Source: an uncultured Flavobacteriales bacterium
GTDB lineage: Bacteria; Bacteroidota; Bacteroidia; Flavobacteriales_D; Parvicellaceae
Reading direction: 5' to 3'
Assembly (NCBI GenBank): GCA_943787535.1
Contig: CALSMU010000011.1
Location: 310,001-374,000, forward strand
DNA length: 64,000 bases
In this document: positions 8,108 through 15,586 of the stretch, one piece after another
Position numbering within the stretch: position 1 is the first letter of the stretch
Layout: each line of letters opens with the position of its first letter
Notes under the pieces: generated by a model
What the model was told of the DNA's origin: nothing
What the model saw: only the letters and a program-made list of their open reading frames with translations
The model's database searches: none
Translations under genes and position numbers: made by a program

Positions 8108-9091
8108 ATGTCAAAGACGAAACATATTACTTTTATAGAAACGTTACGAGCTTTTGCTGCATGTTCTGTTATGGGATTCCATTTTATTACTTGGAATAAT
8201 GGAATAGGGGACATATATTGGAACGAAACAGTAAAAGGTATTGCAACATATGGTGCGCAAGGTGTAGAATTGTTCTATATAATATCTGGTTTTGTAATAA
8301 CCCTTGCTTTAACGAGATCGGGATATAAAATTATTCATTATGGTAAATATGTATTGAAACGAGTAATTCGTATTATACCTGTTTTCTTCATGACAATTTT
8401 TGCAATTTATAGCTTTGAGTTTTTCATGGCCAAAATATTTTGGGGGTATGAAATGCAATTAGATTATTCAAATATATTAGCCAATTTAACTTTTACTGTC
8501 GACTTGTGGGAAGATGCTACATGGATCAATCCGATATTTTCAACATTAGGAGTTGAATTTCAATTTTACCTACTAATAGGACTTCTATTGCCACTGATGC
8601 AGCTCAAGTTGTGGTCTATGTATGTTGTCCTTTCTTTGTTAATACTATTTGGGCTAATTACCATGGAGCATCAGACAGTTTTAGTGAATATGCCATATTT
8701 TGCATTAGGTATTGTGATGTATGACATTTATGCCAAAAAAGTATTGAATTCTTCCTACTTATATATAGGGCTATTGTTCATTGTTTTATTAAGGTTTTAT
8801 ATGTGGGAAGATGTCATTGTTAGCCTTATAACGTTGGTATTATTCTTATTTATCAAGCCGTCTTTTCGCTTGTCAAATGAGGTAGGGAAGGTTTCATATT
8901 CATTATACCTGACTCACGGATTGTTTGGAGGTTGGTTGTTGTTTTTTCTATCACGAGATGAATATATCAATTTGAGTCCATATCTAATTATTCCAATGGC
9001 ATTTCTCTTTAGTTTATTCGGAGCTAAGGCTTTTTACATATTATTTGAAAAACCCTCCATAAATTTGGGCAAGAAAATTAAGTACAAATAA
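8108..9091 (+). CDS. Acyltransferase family 3 membrane protein (OafA/YrhL-like)
   Basis: This integral membrane protein of 327 residues has about ten hydrophobic helices. It is a member of the acyltransferase-3 family, which transfers acetyl or other acyl groups to surface sugars. The family start F-I-E-T-L-R-A-F-A-A-C-S-V-M-G-F-H, with the catalytic histidine in its final G-F-H, is clear. The motif V-E-L-F-Y-I-I-S-G-F-V-I follows, and the end has the usual S-Y-S-L-Y-L-T-H-G. It lacks the extra periplasmic SGNH domain of the long OafA proteins. It lies 18 nt after the phosphatase gene and before a strong terminator, so it is probably the last gene of the operon and a candidate output of the Sia-like switch. 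Confidence 0.85.
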   Translation: MSKTKHITFIETLRAFAACSVMGFHFITWNNGIGDIYWNETVKGIATYGAQGVELFYIISGFVITLALTRSGYKIIHYGKYVLKRVIRIIPVFFMTIFAIYSFEFFMAKIFWGYEMQLDYSNILANLTFTVDLWEDATWINPIFSTLGVEFQFYLLIGLLLPLMQLKLWSMYVVLSLLILFGLITMEHQTVLVNMPYFALGIVMYDIYAKKVLNSSYLYIGLLFIVLLRFYMWEDVIVSLITLVLFLFIKPSFRLSNEVGKVSYSLYLTHGLFGGWLLFFLSRDEYINLSPYLIIPMAFLFSLFGAKAFYILFEKPSINLGKKIKYK

Positions 9092-9126
9092 AAAGCCCAA
9101 ACGAATAAAATTGGTTTGGGCTTTTT
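9091..9126. terminator. Bidirectional intrinsic terminator
   Basis: The 12-nt arms 9091-9102 and 9114-9125 are perfectly complementary around an 11-nt loop. They carry a T-run on the plus strand and an A-run (T-run on the minus strand) on the other side. It lies between the convergent acyltransferase and lolA genes and can end both transcripts. Confidence 0.85.
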
Positions 9127-9129
9127 AGC

Positions 9130-9768
9130 TTATCTGTTGTCTTCTTCAATCACGCCGGGATGTTTCGCTTTTTGCCATTTAAAAATAGTGTCACCGATTT
9201 CTGAATTTGCTATAAATTTATTAATTGAAAATATAAGCGTTACACCATCCTTTTGTTTAATAATAACTTTTTTAATTTCTTTTTTATTTCTGTCCGCAGT
9301 TAGTACAATTGTATGGTATTTACTTTCCTTAGGATTCGAGGGGAATAACTTTATTTGATGTACGTTAGATCCAGCCGAAATTTCTTTTACATACTGATGA
9401 TTAAAATTTTTATCCCAAATCGTCATAATTTCACTTGGGTTAAATTCACTAACCTCTTCTGCGTCATCTATATAACATTCGTTATCTTCTTCGATGTAGG
9501 ACCAAACGGTTTGTCCATCGCAAAAAACTTCTCTATCTGGAGTGCTGTAATGAAATTTAGCTCCTTTGGTCTGAGCTTTGCCAGATTGTGTCTCATTAAT
9601 TTCTTTACTCTTAACGGTTAATTTGAAATCGATGCGCATTGACTTATATGTTTTCGTTTTTTCGCTAAGTTCCGTTAATATTTCTTTTGCTAATTTATCT
9701 TTGTCATCTTGCCCATTAATGTTAAGCAAAAAGAATGCTAATGATATTGATAATACTATACGTTTCAT
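9130..9768 (-). CDS. lolA: Outer-membrane lipoprotein carrier protein LolA-like
   Basis: This 212-residue periplasmic protein has a signal peptide (residues 1-19, ending N-I-N-G-Q). The mature part reads as a LolA/LppX-type half-barrel: Y-K-S-M-R-I-D-F-K-L, then G-A-K-F-H-Y, then D-G-Q-T-V-W-S-Y, then I-W-D-K-N-F. LolA carries lipoproteins from the inner-membrane LolCDE complex to the outer membrane. It starts 11 nt after the stop of ftsK on the same strand. ftsK-lolA adjacency is also known in Escherichia coli, which supports the call. Transcription ends at the shared hairpin at 9091-9126. Confidence 0.85.
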   Translation of the reverse strand: MKRIVLSISLAFFLLNINGQDDKDKLAKEILTELSEKTKTYKSMRIDFKLTVKSKEINETQSGKAQTKGAKFHYSTPDREVFCDGQTVWSYIEEDNECYIDDAEEVSEFNPSEIMTIWDKNFNHQYVKEISAGSNVHQIKLFPSNPKESKYHTIVLTADRNKKEIKKVIIKQKDGVTLIFSINKFIANSEIGDTIFKWQKAKHPGVIEEDNR

Positions 9769-9778
9769 AATGTGTTAA

Positions 9779-12247
9779 TTAATTCAGTTTCCCTTTATCT
9801 CTAAGGTCTTTCAAAAACTGTTCCAAAGCAAGAACATCAGGAATTAAAACTTCTCTAGCTTTACTTCCTCTGTGTCCCCCAATTAATCCAGTAGCCTCTA
9901 ATTGATCAATAATTCTTCCCGCTCGGTTGTAACCTAATTTTAATTTCCGTTGCAATAAGGATGCAGAACCTTGTTGGCTATTTACGATTATTTCAGCTGC
10001 ATCTTCAAATAGCGAATCTAATTCGTCGTCAATTTCTCTAGTTTCTGCTGTTTCTTCAATATATTCTGGCAATAGAAATGCCTCGGGATAACCCCGTTGA
10101 GTGCCAATGTAGTCAACTATATCATCCACTTCAGGAGTATCAACAAATCCACATTGTATCCGAATAACATCATTTCCATTTGAAAATAACATATCACCAC
10201 GTCCAATTAATTGATTTGCACCACCTGAATCTAAAATTGTTTTGGAGTCTATACTAGAAGTAACTCTAAAAGCAATACGAGCGGGGAAATTAGCTTTAAT
10301 AATTCCAGTGATAACATTTACAGAAGGTCTTTGAGTTGCAACAATCAAGTGTATTCCTATTGCACGGGCTAATTGCGCTAATCTTGCAATAGGGGTTTCC
10401 ACTTCTTTACCTGCAGTCATGATTAAATCAGCAAATTCATCTATAACCAAAACAATATATGGTAAGTATCTGTGTCCTTTTTCTGGATTTAATTTTCGGT
10501 TAATGAATTTCTGATTATATTCTTTTATGTTTCTTACTAAAGCCTCTTTTAACAGTTCATAACGTTGATCCATTTCGACGCAAAGACTGTTTAAAGTCGC
10601 TACAACTTTACTGGTATCTGTAATTATGGCGTCTCCGTCATCGGGTAGTTTAGCTAAAAAATGCCTCTCAATTTTATTGTAAATAGCAAGTTCAACTTTT
10701 TTAGGGTCGACTAAAACAAATTTTATTTGAGAAGGGTGTTTTTTATAAAGTAGCGAAACTAAAATAGCATTTAACCCAACAGACTTACCTTGTCCAGTAG
10801 CTCCAGCCATTAATAGGTGTGGCATCTTCGATAAATCTGTAACAAAGGTTTCATTGGAAATTGTTTTTCCCAGTGCTACGGGTAACTCCATGTTAGAGTT
10901 TTGAAACTTGTCAGAGGCAATCAGCGCTTTCATAGAGACAATATCAGGACTAGAATTAGGTACCTCGATGCCAATAGTTCCTTTTCCGGGCATAGGGGCA
11001 ATAATACGAATTCCTAGAGCCGATAAACTTAGTGCAATATCGTCTTCGAGATTTTTAATTTTAGAAATCCTTACCCCTGCCGCAGGAACTATTTCGTATA
11101 ATGTAACGCTTGGACCTATGGTGGCTTTTATTTTAGAAATTTCAATTTTATAGTGTCCTAGGGTTTCAATAATTTTGTTTTTATTAAGCTCAAGTTCTTC
11201 TTTGTTAACTTCAATATTCCCACTTCCATGGTCAGCTAATAATTCTACTCCTGGTAATTGGTATTGAGATAATTCCAATTTTGGATCATACAAGCCAAAC
11301 TCTTTTACTTTTTCACTTAACTCAGATTCACTTAGGGCATCTTCTTCTTTTGGGGCTTCTACTTCTAATTCTTTTGGGTCTTCATCATTAGTCTCTTCGT
11401 CTAGATTTTCTTCTGCTAGTTCTATTGCAGCCTCTGTCTCTATATCAAGCGTTGGAGTGGTAATTTCTTCTTCTTTCGTTTCTTCCTCTTCAATTGGGAA
11501 GTTAATAGACTCAACAGGTTCTTCTTTGATAATATCTTCTTCTTTAATTGTGTTTTTTGCCTCTAATTCTTCTTCAGGTATAAAGTCAGGATTATCATCT
11601 TTAACGGAAACTAATAAACTATTTACCCAGTTAAATGATGGGTTAAATAGAACAATGAAAGATAAAAAACCTGAAAATAAAACAAAAGCTGCTGCTCCAA
11701 TACTACCTGCTATATTTGTTGTCCATGAAATAATTTTCGCTCCATATAACCCTCCCATAAAATCATATGGGCTTTCAAAAAAATACCCCATGCAAATAGA
11801 TAACCATACTAATACAACTAAAGAAATTTTGAGCGTTTTAATAATAGGTAATAAGCTCACTTTAAATAAAATTCTTACTCCCAGTATAAAAAAAACAAAA
11901 GGAAAGATATAAGAAGAAATTCCAAACCAAACTTTTAAAAATTTATGAGCTGAGTATGCACCCAACTTACCTAGCCAGTTCGTAATTTGAATTGAGTCAT
12001 CTGAAAAAACAAAAGAAAATGCTTTACCATCTATGATGTTGTAATCAACTTTCCAAGTAAATAAATAAGATGTAAATGCTATGAGTAAATAAAAAGCAAA
12101 AAGCAAAAAGCAAAGTCCAATGGATTTGTGTAATCGTTGATCTTTAAAAAACGAGACAACACTTTTGAAATTTGATACTCCCTTTTTTTTCTTGGTCTTC
12201 TTTGCAGAAGAATCATTCTTTTTATATGCATTTTTACCTTTAGCCAT
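9779..12247 (-). CDS. ftsK: DNA translocase FtsK
   Basis: This 822-residue DNA translocase moves chromosome dimers and terminus DNA through the closing septum. The N-terminal part has about four or five membrane helices (about 40-215). A Glu/Asp-rich linker (about 225-325) is unusually acidic. The motor domain has Walker A G-A-T-G-Q-G-K-S (about 480-487) and Walker B V-L-V-I-D-E-F-A-D-L. The C-terminal winged-helix gamma domain, which reads KOPS sites, contains L-Q-R-K-L-K-L-G-Y-N-R-A-G-R-I. A lysine-rich patch opens the protein. It is cotranscribed with lolA. A possible -7 box lies at 12270-12277 and a 10-bp inverted repeat at 12295-12330. Confidence 0.96.
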   Translation of the reverse strand: MAKGKNAYKKNDSSAKKTKKKKGVSNFKSVVSFFKDQRLHKSIGLCFLLFAFYLLIAFTSYLFTWKVDYNIIDGKAFSFVFSDDSIQITNWLGKLGAYSAHKFLKVWFGISSYIFPFVFFILGVRILFKVSLLPIIKTLKISLVVLVWLSICMGYFFESPYDFMGGLYGAKIISWTTNIAGSIGAAAFVLFSGFLSFIVLFNPSFNWVNSLLVSVKDDNPDFIPEEELEAKNTIKEEDIIKEEPVESINFPIEEEETKEEEITTPTLDIETEAAIELAEENLDEETNDEDPKELEVEAPKEEDALSESELSEKVKEFGLYDPKLELSQYQLPGVELLADHGSGNIEVNKEELELNKNKIIETLGHYKIEISKIKATIGPSVTLYEIVPAAGVRISKIKNLEDDIALSLSALGIRIIAPMPGKGTIGIEVPNSSPDIVSMKALIASDKFQNSNMELPVALGKTISNETFVTDLSKMPHLLMAGATGQGKSVGLNAILVSLLYKKHPSQIKFVLVDPKKVELAIYNKIERHFLAKLPDDGDAIITDTSKVVATLNSLCVEMDQRYELLKEALVRNIKEYNQKFINRKLNPEKGHRYLPYIVLVIDEFADLIMTAGKEVETPIARLAQLARAIGIHLIVATQRPSVNVITGIIKANFPARIAFRVTSSIDSKTILDSGGANQLIGRGDMLFSNGNDVIRIQCGFVDTPEVDDIVDYIGTQRGYPEAFLLPEYIEETAETREIDDELDSLFEDAAEIIVNSQQGSASLLQRKLKLGYNRAGRIIDQLEATGLIGGHRGSKAREVLIPDVLALEQFLKDLRDKGKLN

Positions 12248-12269
12248 AGGAATTAATATGTAGCAATAT

Positions 12270-12277
12270 CAAAAGTA
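12270..12277 (-). promoter_or_regulatory. Putative -7 promoter box for ftsK
   Basis: On the minus strand these bases read TACTTTTG, matching TAnnTTTG, 22 nt before the ftsK start codon. No good -33 TTG is seen at the usual spacing, so support is moderate. Confidence 0.35.
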
Positions 12278-12294
12278 AAAGAAAAGTCCAAGTT

Positions 12295-12330
12295 TTAAAT
12301 GGTTCATAAATGCTATTATAAACCATTTAA
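12295..12330. promoter_or_regulatory. 10-bp inverted repeat upstream of ftsK
   Basis: TTAAATGGTT (12295-12304) and AACCATTTAA (12321-12330) are perfect reverse complements with a 16-nt spacer. They lie just upstream of the putative ftsK -7 box. They could form an operator or a weak hairpin; there is no T-tract. Confidence 0.35.
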
Positions 12331-12345
12331 TGTTAGCAACAAGAC

Positions 12346-12377
12346 AAAAAAAAGCTACTTAATATAAAGCAGCTTTT
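12346..12377 (-). terminator. Intrinsic terminator of the DUF4412 gene
   Basis: Read on the minus strand, a 9-bp stem (arms 12377-12369 and 12358-12350, one G-U pair) is followed by a run of eight T. It lies 20 nt beyond the stop of the DUF4412 gene and separates it from ftsK. Confidence 0.7.
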
Positions 12378-12397
12378 AAAATAAAGTTAGAATAGAT

Positions 12398-13033
12398 TTA
12401 TTGTCCCATTGATTTCATGAAATCTTCCATTGACATCTCTTCGTAACCATCAGGGATCTCAAATAACTTTTTGGAAACTTTTTCTTTTGATACAGATTTT
12501 GCAGCTAAGGTCATTAACATACCTTGAGCATTAATAGCATACTCTAAAGGGTAGCCTTTTAATCCAGGAAGTTTATCATTTGCTTCAGAAGGAATTTCCT
12601 CCGTATAGAATACTTCTAATTCTTGCTCTTCTCCCGCATCATCTTTGGTGATGTAGGTAGCCTTTTTACATTCATAACCAGCTATTGTTTTGGTTTCACT
12701 CGAATATATTATTTTTGGAGTTGGTTTTTCTTTACCATCATCAGTCATTGTTATTGCCATTTTTTTACCCATCATATTCATAAGTAAAACAGTTTTCTTT
12801 GCTTTTGTATCGGTAATCACATTTTGATCTCCCATCATTGTTTTTTGTTCAATGCGAACATGTCCCTTAGTAATGTAAATTATCATTTCCGAAGGAAGCA
12901 TCGAACGCTGAGCTTCCATAGCTTCGGGTAATTCGTAGTCTATTCCGAATGTTAGTTTTCCTTCAAAAGTTTGTGCGCTAATGCTACCAATAATTAGGGT
13001 TAAGCATAAAAGTGATAATAATTTCGTTTTCAT
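12398..13033 (-). CDS. DUF4412 domain secreted protein
   Basis: This 211-residue exported protein starts at the ATG at 13033; an upstream frame to 13075 adds only basic residues before the signal peptide. The signal peptide ends S-I-S-A-Q. The mature part shows the DUF4412 pattern: F-E-G-K-L-T-F-G-I-D-Y, then I-Y-I-T-K-G-H-V-R-I-E-Q-K, then A-G-Y-E-C-K-K-A, and finally I-P-D-G-Y-E-E-M-S. The family is common in Bacteroidota and probably periplasmic, with no established function. It is methionine-rich. A diverged paralogue lies just upstream. The pair is separated by 143 nt, so cotranscription is uncertain. Confidence 0.8.
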   Translation of the reverse strand: MKTKLLSLLCLTLIIGSISAQTFEGKLTFGIDYELPEAMEAQRSMLPSEMIIYITKGHVRIEQKTMMGDQNVITDTKAKKTVLLMNMMGKKMAITMTDDGKEKPTPKIIYSSETKTIAGYECKKATYITKDDAGEEQELEVFYTEEIPSEANDKLPGLKGYPLEYAINAQGMLMTLAAKSVSKEKVSKKLFEIPDGYEEMSMEDFMKSMGQ

Positions 13034-13176
13034 TATATATAGTTTTTGTTTTCTTAGTTTCAATTTTCGTACCAATTAAAAAATTCAATTTCAAAAGTAA
13101 TAATTACCTTTTCAATTGAGTGTTAATAACGGTTAATTGGTTTGTACGGCAATTAGGAAGTGATTCTGGTCAATAA

Positions 13177-13890
13177 TTAATATGAAAATGATTTTGAAAT
13201 TTCATCCATTTCAAACAACATTCTTTCCAATGTCACTTCTTTGTATCCTTTGGGAATATTAAAAATAGAGTCATTAACCGCCACAGTGTCCATTTTTGTT
13301 GCAATCATTCTCGCTTGAATTCCAAATTGTTTGATTTCATACCTTAAAAGAACACCTTCAATTTCATTATATTGGTTGCACCAGTTGCTGTTTTTTATGT
13401 CAACGTCAAACGTTTCAAATAGTTCTACGTCATATCCGTCGGCTAAATAATCAAATATTGCACTTTTCTTTTCACAGAAGGCACCTGCTATAGAATCAAA
13501 TTCACTTACTTTTAAAATGTCAGGAGTAGGGTATTCTTCTAACATTGCATTAGCTAGTGATTTGTCCAATGCGCAAAAGATTCTTTTTGGTCCTAGGTCC
13601 AGAATAAGGATTAATGTTTCCTTGTTGCAATCAGCAATAACAGTTGAGGAGAATAAGCCACCTTTAGAAACATGATTTCTATAGATATTATTTTTAAAGG
13701 TCATTTCCATTTCATCGGGCATAATACTTGCCATAAAAGCATCTTCGTAATAAGGATAGCTTAACTCAAAGTGAATTACACCTTCGCTAATCTTAGGTGG
13801 TACAATATTTTCTTCTTCTTCACATCTAGTAAATAGAGGCGAAAGAAAGACAATAGAAATAATGAATAAAAGTAATCGTTTTGTTAACAT
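13177..13890 (-). CDS. Exported protein, diverged DUF4412-like (possible lipoprotein)
   Basis: This 237-residue protein has an N-terminal hydrophobic segment ending F-T-R-C-E-E-E-E. This could be a lipoprotein signal, but the arginine just before the cysteine is unusual for a lipobox. The mature part parallels the neighbouring DUF4412 protein: an early G-V-I-H-F-E-L-S-Y strand, M-P-D-E-M-E-M, a central pair of cysteines, and a closing F-N-I-P-K-G-Y-K-E-V-T followed by an amphipathic helix. I infer an old tandem duplication. The function is unknown. A TATATTTG box (minus strand, 13920-13927) lies about 30 nt upstream. Confidence 0.65.
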   Translation of the reverse strand: MLTKRLLLFIISIVFLSPLFTRCEEEENIVPPKISEGVIHFELSYPYYEDAFMASIMPDEMEMTFKNNIYRNHVSKGGLFSSTVIADCNKETLILILDLGPKRIFCALDKSLANAMLEEYPTPDILKVSEFDSIAGAFCEKKSAIFDYLADGYDVELFETFDVDIKNSNWCNQYNEIEGVLLRYEIKQFGIQARMIATKMDTVAVNDSIFNIPKGYKEVTLERMLFEMDEISKSFSY

Positions 13891-13919
13891 TAACAGAATG
13901 TGATTAAATCAAGGTGTTA

Positions 13920-13927
13920 CAAATATA
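13920..13927 (-). promoter_or_regulatory. Putative -7 box for the DUF4412-like lipoprotein gene
   Basis: The minus strand reads TATATTTG, an exact TAnnTTTG match, 29 nt before the start codon at 13890. No convincing -33 element is seen. Confidence 0.35.
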
Positions 13928-14007
13928 TTATATTATTTGTCAAATAAAAGATTATTTATAAATAGCTATAACAAATAGTTTGTTGGTATTGCCGTAAATT
14001 AAGAAGC

Positions 14008-14442
14008 CTATTCTAAATCAAGCTTTAGACCTCTTTTTTCCATTGGGTAAATATTAAATGTACCTAATGATTTGGAAACTAATTCTCCAATATCTAATTT
14101 GATTATCTTCCCACTACATGCAATAATGCTTTTCCCTTGAAATTCAATTTGGCCGGTACCAATTAAAATGTCATCTTCGAATATAGGTTTAAAGTAGTTT
14201 ATTTTAAATTCAATCGTTGAGACTAATTTTTTTTCGTGGAAAACTTGAGACAGAGCAGTGGTCCCAATAACAGCATCCATCATAGCAGCAATTACACCTC
14301 CATGACCAACTCCGGGAGAACTCAAGTGCTTTCGTTGGATTGTAAGTTTATATTCAATGTCTCCAGGCCCTTTTTCAGAAAGTTCTAAATCCAAGTTTTT
14401 ATCAAAAAAATTAAATGTATCGTACAATTGTTTTACCGTCAT
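14008..14442 (-). CDS. PaaI-family hotdog thioesterase
   Basis: This 144-residue hotdog-fold protein has the motif G-V-G-H-G-G-V-I-A-A-M-M-D-A at about residues 45-58. It carries the H-G-G and aspartate pattern used by PaaI/YigI-type acyl-CoA thioesterases. The end has strands K-L-V-S-T-I-E-F-K-I-N-Y-F-K-P, typical of the fold. The natural acyl-CoA substrate cannot be read from the sequence. It follows the glycosyltransferase gene by 20 nt on the same strand, probably as an operon, although no functional link is obvious. Confidence 0.8.
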   Translation of the reverse strand: MTVKQLYDTFNFFDKNLDLELSEKGPGDIEYKLTIQRKHLSSPGVGHGGVIAAMMDAVIGTTALSQVFHEKKLVSTIEFKINYFKPIFEDDILIGTGQIEFQGKSIIACSGKIIKLDIGELVSKSLGTFNIYPMEKRGLKLDLE

Positions 14443-14462
14443 TCCAATTATTTTTAATCAAT

Positions 14463-15455
14463 TTAACAAAAATAAAAATAATTTGTGCTGTTAAATTTTA
14501 AGATGGTCTTTAGTATTTCTTTTTGATCTGACTCATTTGCAACGGCAATTATTATTTGTGAATTATTGAGGTTTACAGCATCGCAATCCTCCATTATTAT
14601 CTCATAGATATTGCGACCAATTTTGGATTGATAATTACATAACCATCTAAATGGGATATTGTTTTTTAACAATGCTTGAGCAATTTTTTTTCCTTTTTTG
14701 CCTGCTCCCCAGAGATAGAGTTGGTTGTTTGGGTTGTAGTCAATATCCTTGAAATGTTTTATTTTGAGTGGGATAAAATGATTATCCTTATAGTTGTTGT
14801 TTATTCGCGATGCTCTGTTTTCTGAGTCTCTCCAATGGTGCAAAATTTCATTGGAACATTTGGGTTGTATTTTATTTTGATACATCCTAAAAGCTAGATC
14901 ATAATCTTCGGGGTAAGTTTCGGAATTAAAACCTCCGCATAATTCAAAGTCATCTTTCCACATCATCCAGCAAGGTGATGGGATAGGACATTCCTTATAG
15001 ATTTCTGAATAATTTAAACCTTTAGAAGATAGGTCATTTAGCCATTGTTCGTATTTAATATAGCCATTGCCCAATGGTTTTTCTGAAAAGTATTTCACAA
15101 GGCCAGTTGCGACAAATCCTTTCCCCGATATAATTAAAAGCTTTTGTAATTTTTCTAATTTAATCTTTGGCATCACATCATCTGCATCCATGCGCGTAAT
15201 AAATCCTCCCTTTGAAATATTGTATCCAGTTTTTAAAGCTTCAATAATTCCATTTTTTTGATTATTTACTGCTGTAATTCTAGAATCTAATGTGGAAAAA
15301 CGTTTCAGTATTTCCAGAGTTTCATCAGTTGAATTATCATTAACAGCAAGCAATTCCCAGTTTGAGTAACTTTGGGAAATAATAGACTCAATACACTCAT
15401 CTAGAAATAGATCCGCATTTTTTACGGGCATTATGATGGATATAAGTTTCGTCAT
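14463..15455 (-). CDS. Family 2 glycosyltransferase with C-terminal Rossmann-like domain
   Basis: This 330-residue protein has two parts. Residues 1-220 are a GT-A fold glycosyltransferase: I-S-I-I-M-P-V-K-N-A at the start, L-L-A-V-N-D-N-S-T-D-E-T, and the metal-binding I-T-R-M-D-A-D-D. Residues 240-330 form a separate unit beginning L-Y-L-W-G-A-G-K-K-G-K-K-I-A, a G-x-G-x-x-G nucleotide-binding start followed by alternating strands and helices. There is no membrane helix. It probably transfers a sugar during surface polysaccharide or glycoprotein synthesis. The added domain resembles the N-terminal part of sugar-modifying enzymes; its role is unknown. The 3' neighbour is a thioesterase. Confidence 0.82.
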   Translation of the reverse strand: MTKLISIIMPVKNADLFLDECIESIISQSYSNWELLAVNDNSTDETLEILKRFSTLDSRITAVNNQKNGIIEALKTGYNISKGGFITRMDADDVMPKIKLEKLQKLLIISGKGFVATGLVKYFSEKPLGNGYIKYEQWLNDLSSKGLNYSEIYKECPIPSPCWMMWKDDFELCGGFNSETYPEDYDLAFRMYQNKIQPKCSNEILHHWRDSENRASRINNNYKDNHFIPLKIKHFKDIDYNPNNQLYLWGAGKKGKKIAQALLKNNIPFRWLCNYQSKIGRNIYEIIMEDCDAVNLNNSQIIIAVANESDQKEILKTILKFNSTNYFYFC

Positions 15456-15543
15456 AAATACAAAAGTATAAATTCTAAAATGGTAAAACGAATAATCAAA
15501 TTTACATCACAGATAATCATTTTATAATTGTAATTGTAATAAA

Positions 15544-15551
15544 TATCTTTA
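15544..15551 (+). promoter_or_regulatory. Putative -7 box for the alpha-2-macroglobulin gene
   Basis: TATCTTTA lies 35 nt before the chosen ATG at 15587. A TTT sits 20 nt upstream of the box. It also lies just before an in-frame GTG at 15557, which argues that the later ATG is the true start. Confidence 0.35.
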
Positions 15552-15586
15552 GTATTGTGCTGTGTTATTTATTTAAATCAAACATC

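Noticed and set aside
11457..11912. 151-codon open frame opposite ftsK
   Set aside because: It is the reverse complement of the acidic linker and membrane part of ftsK; it is serine- and isoleucine-rich with no domain pattern and lies wholly inside a clear gene.
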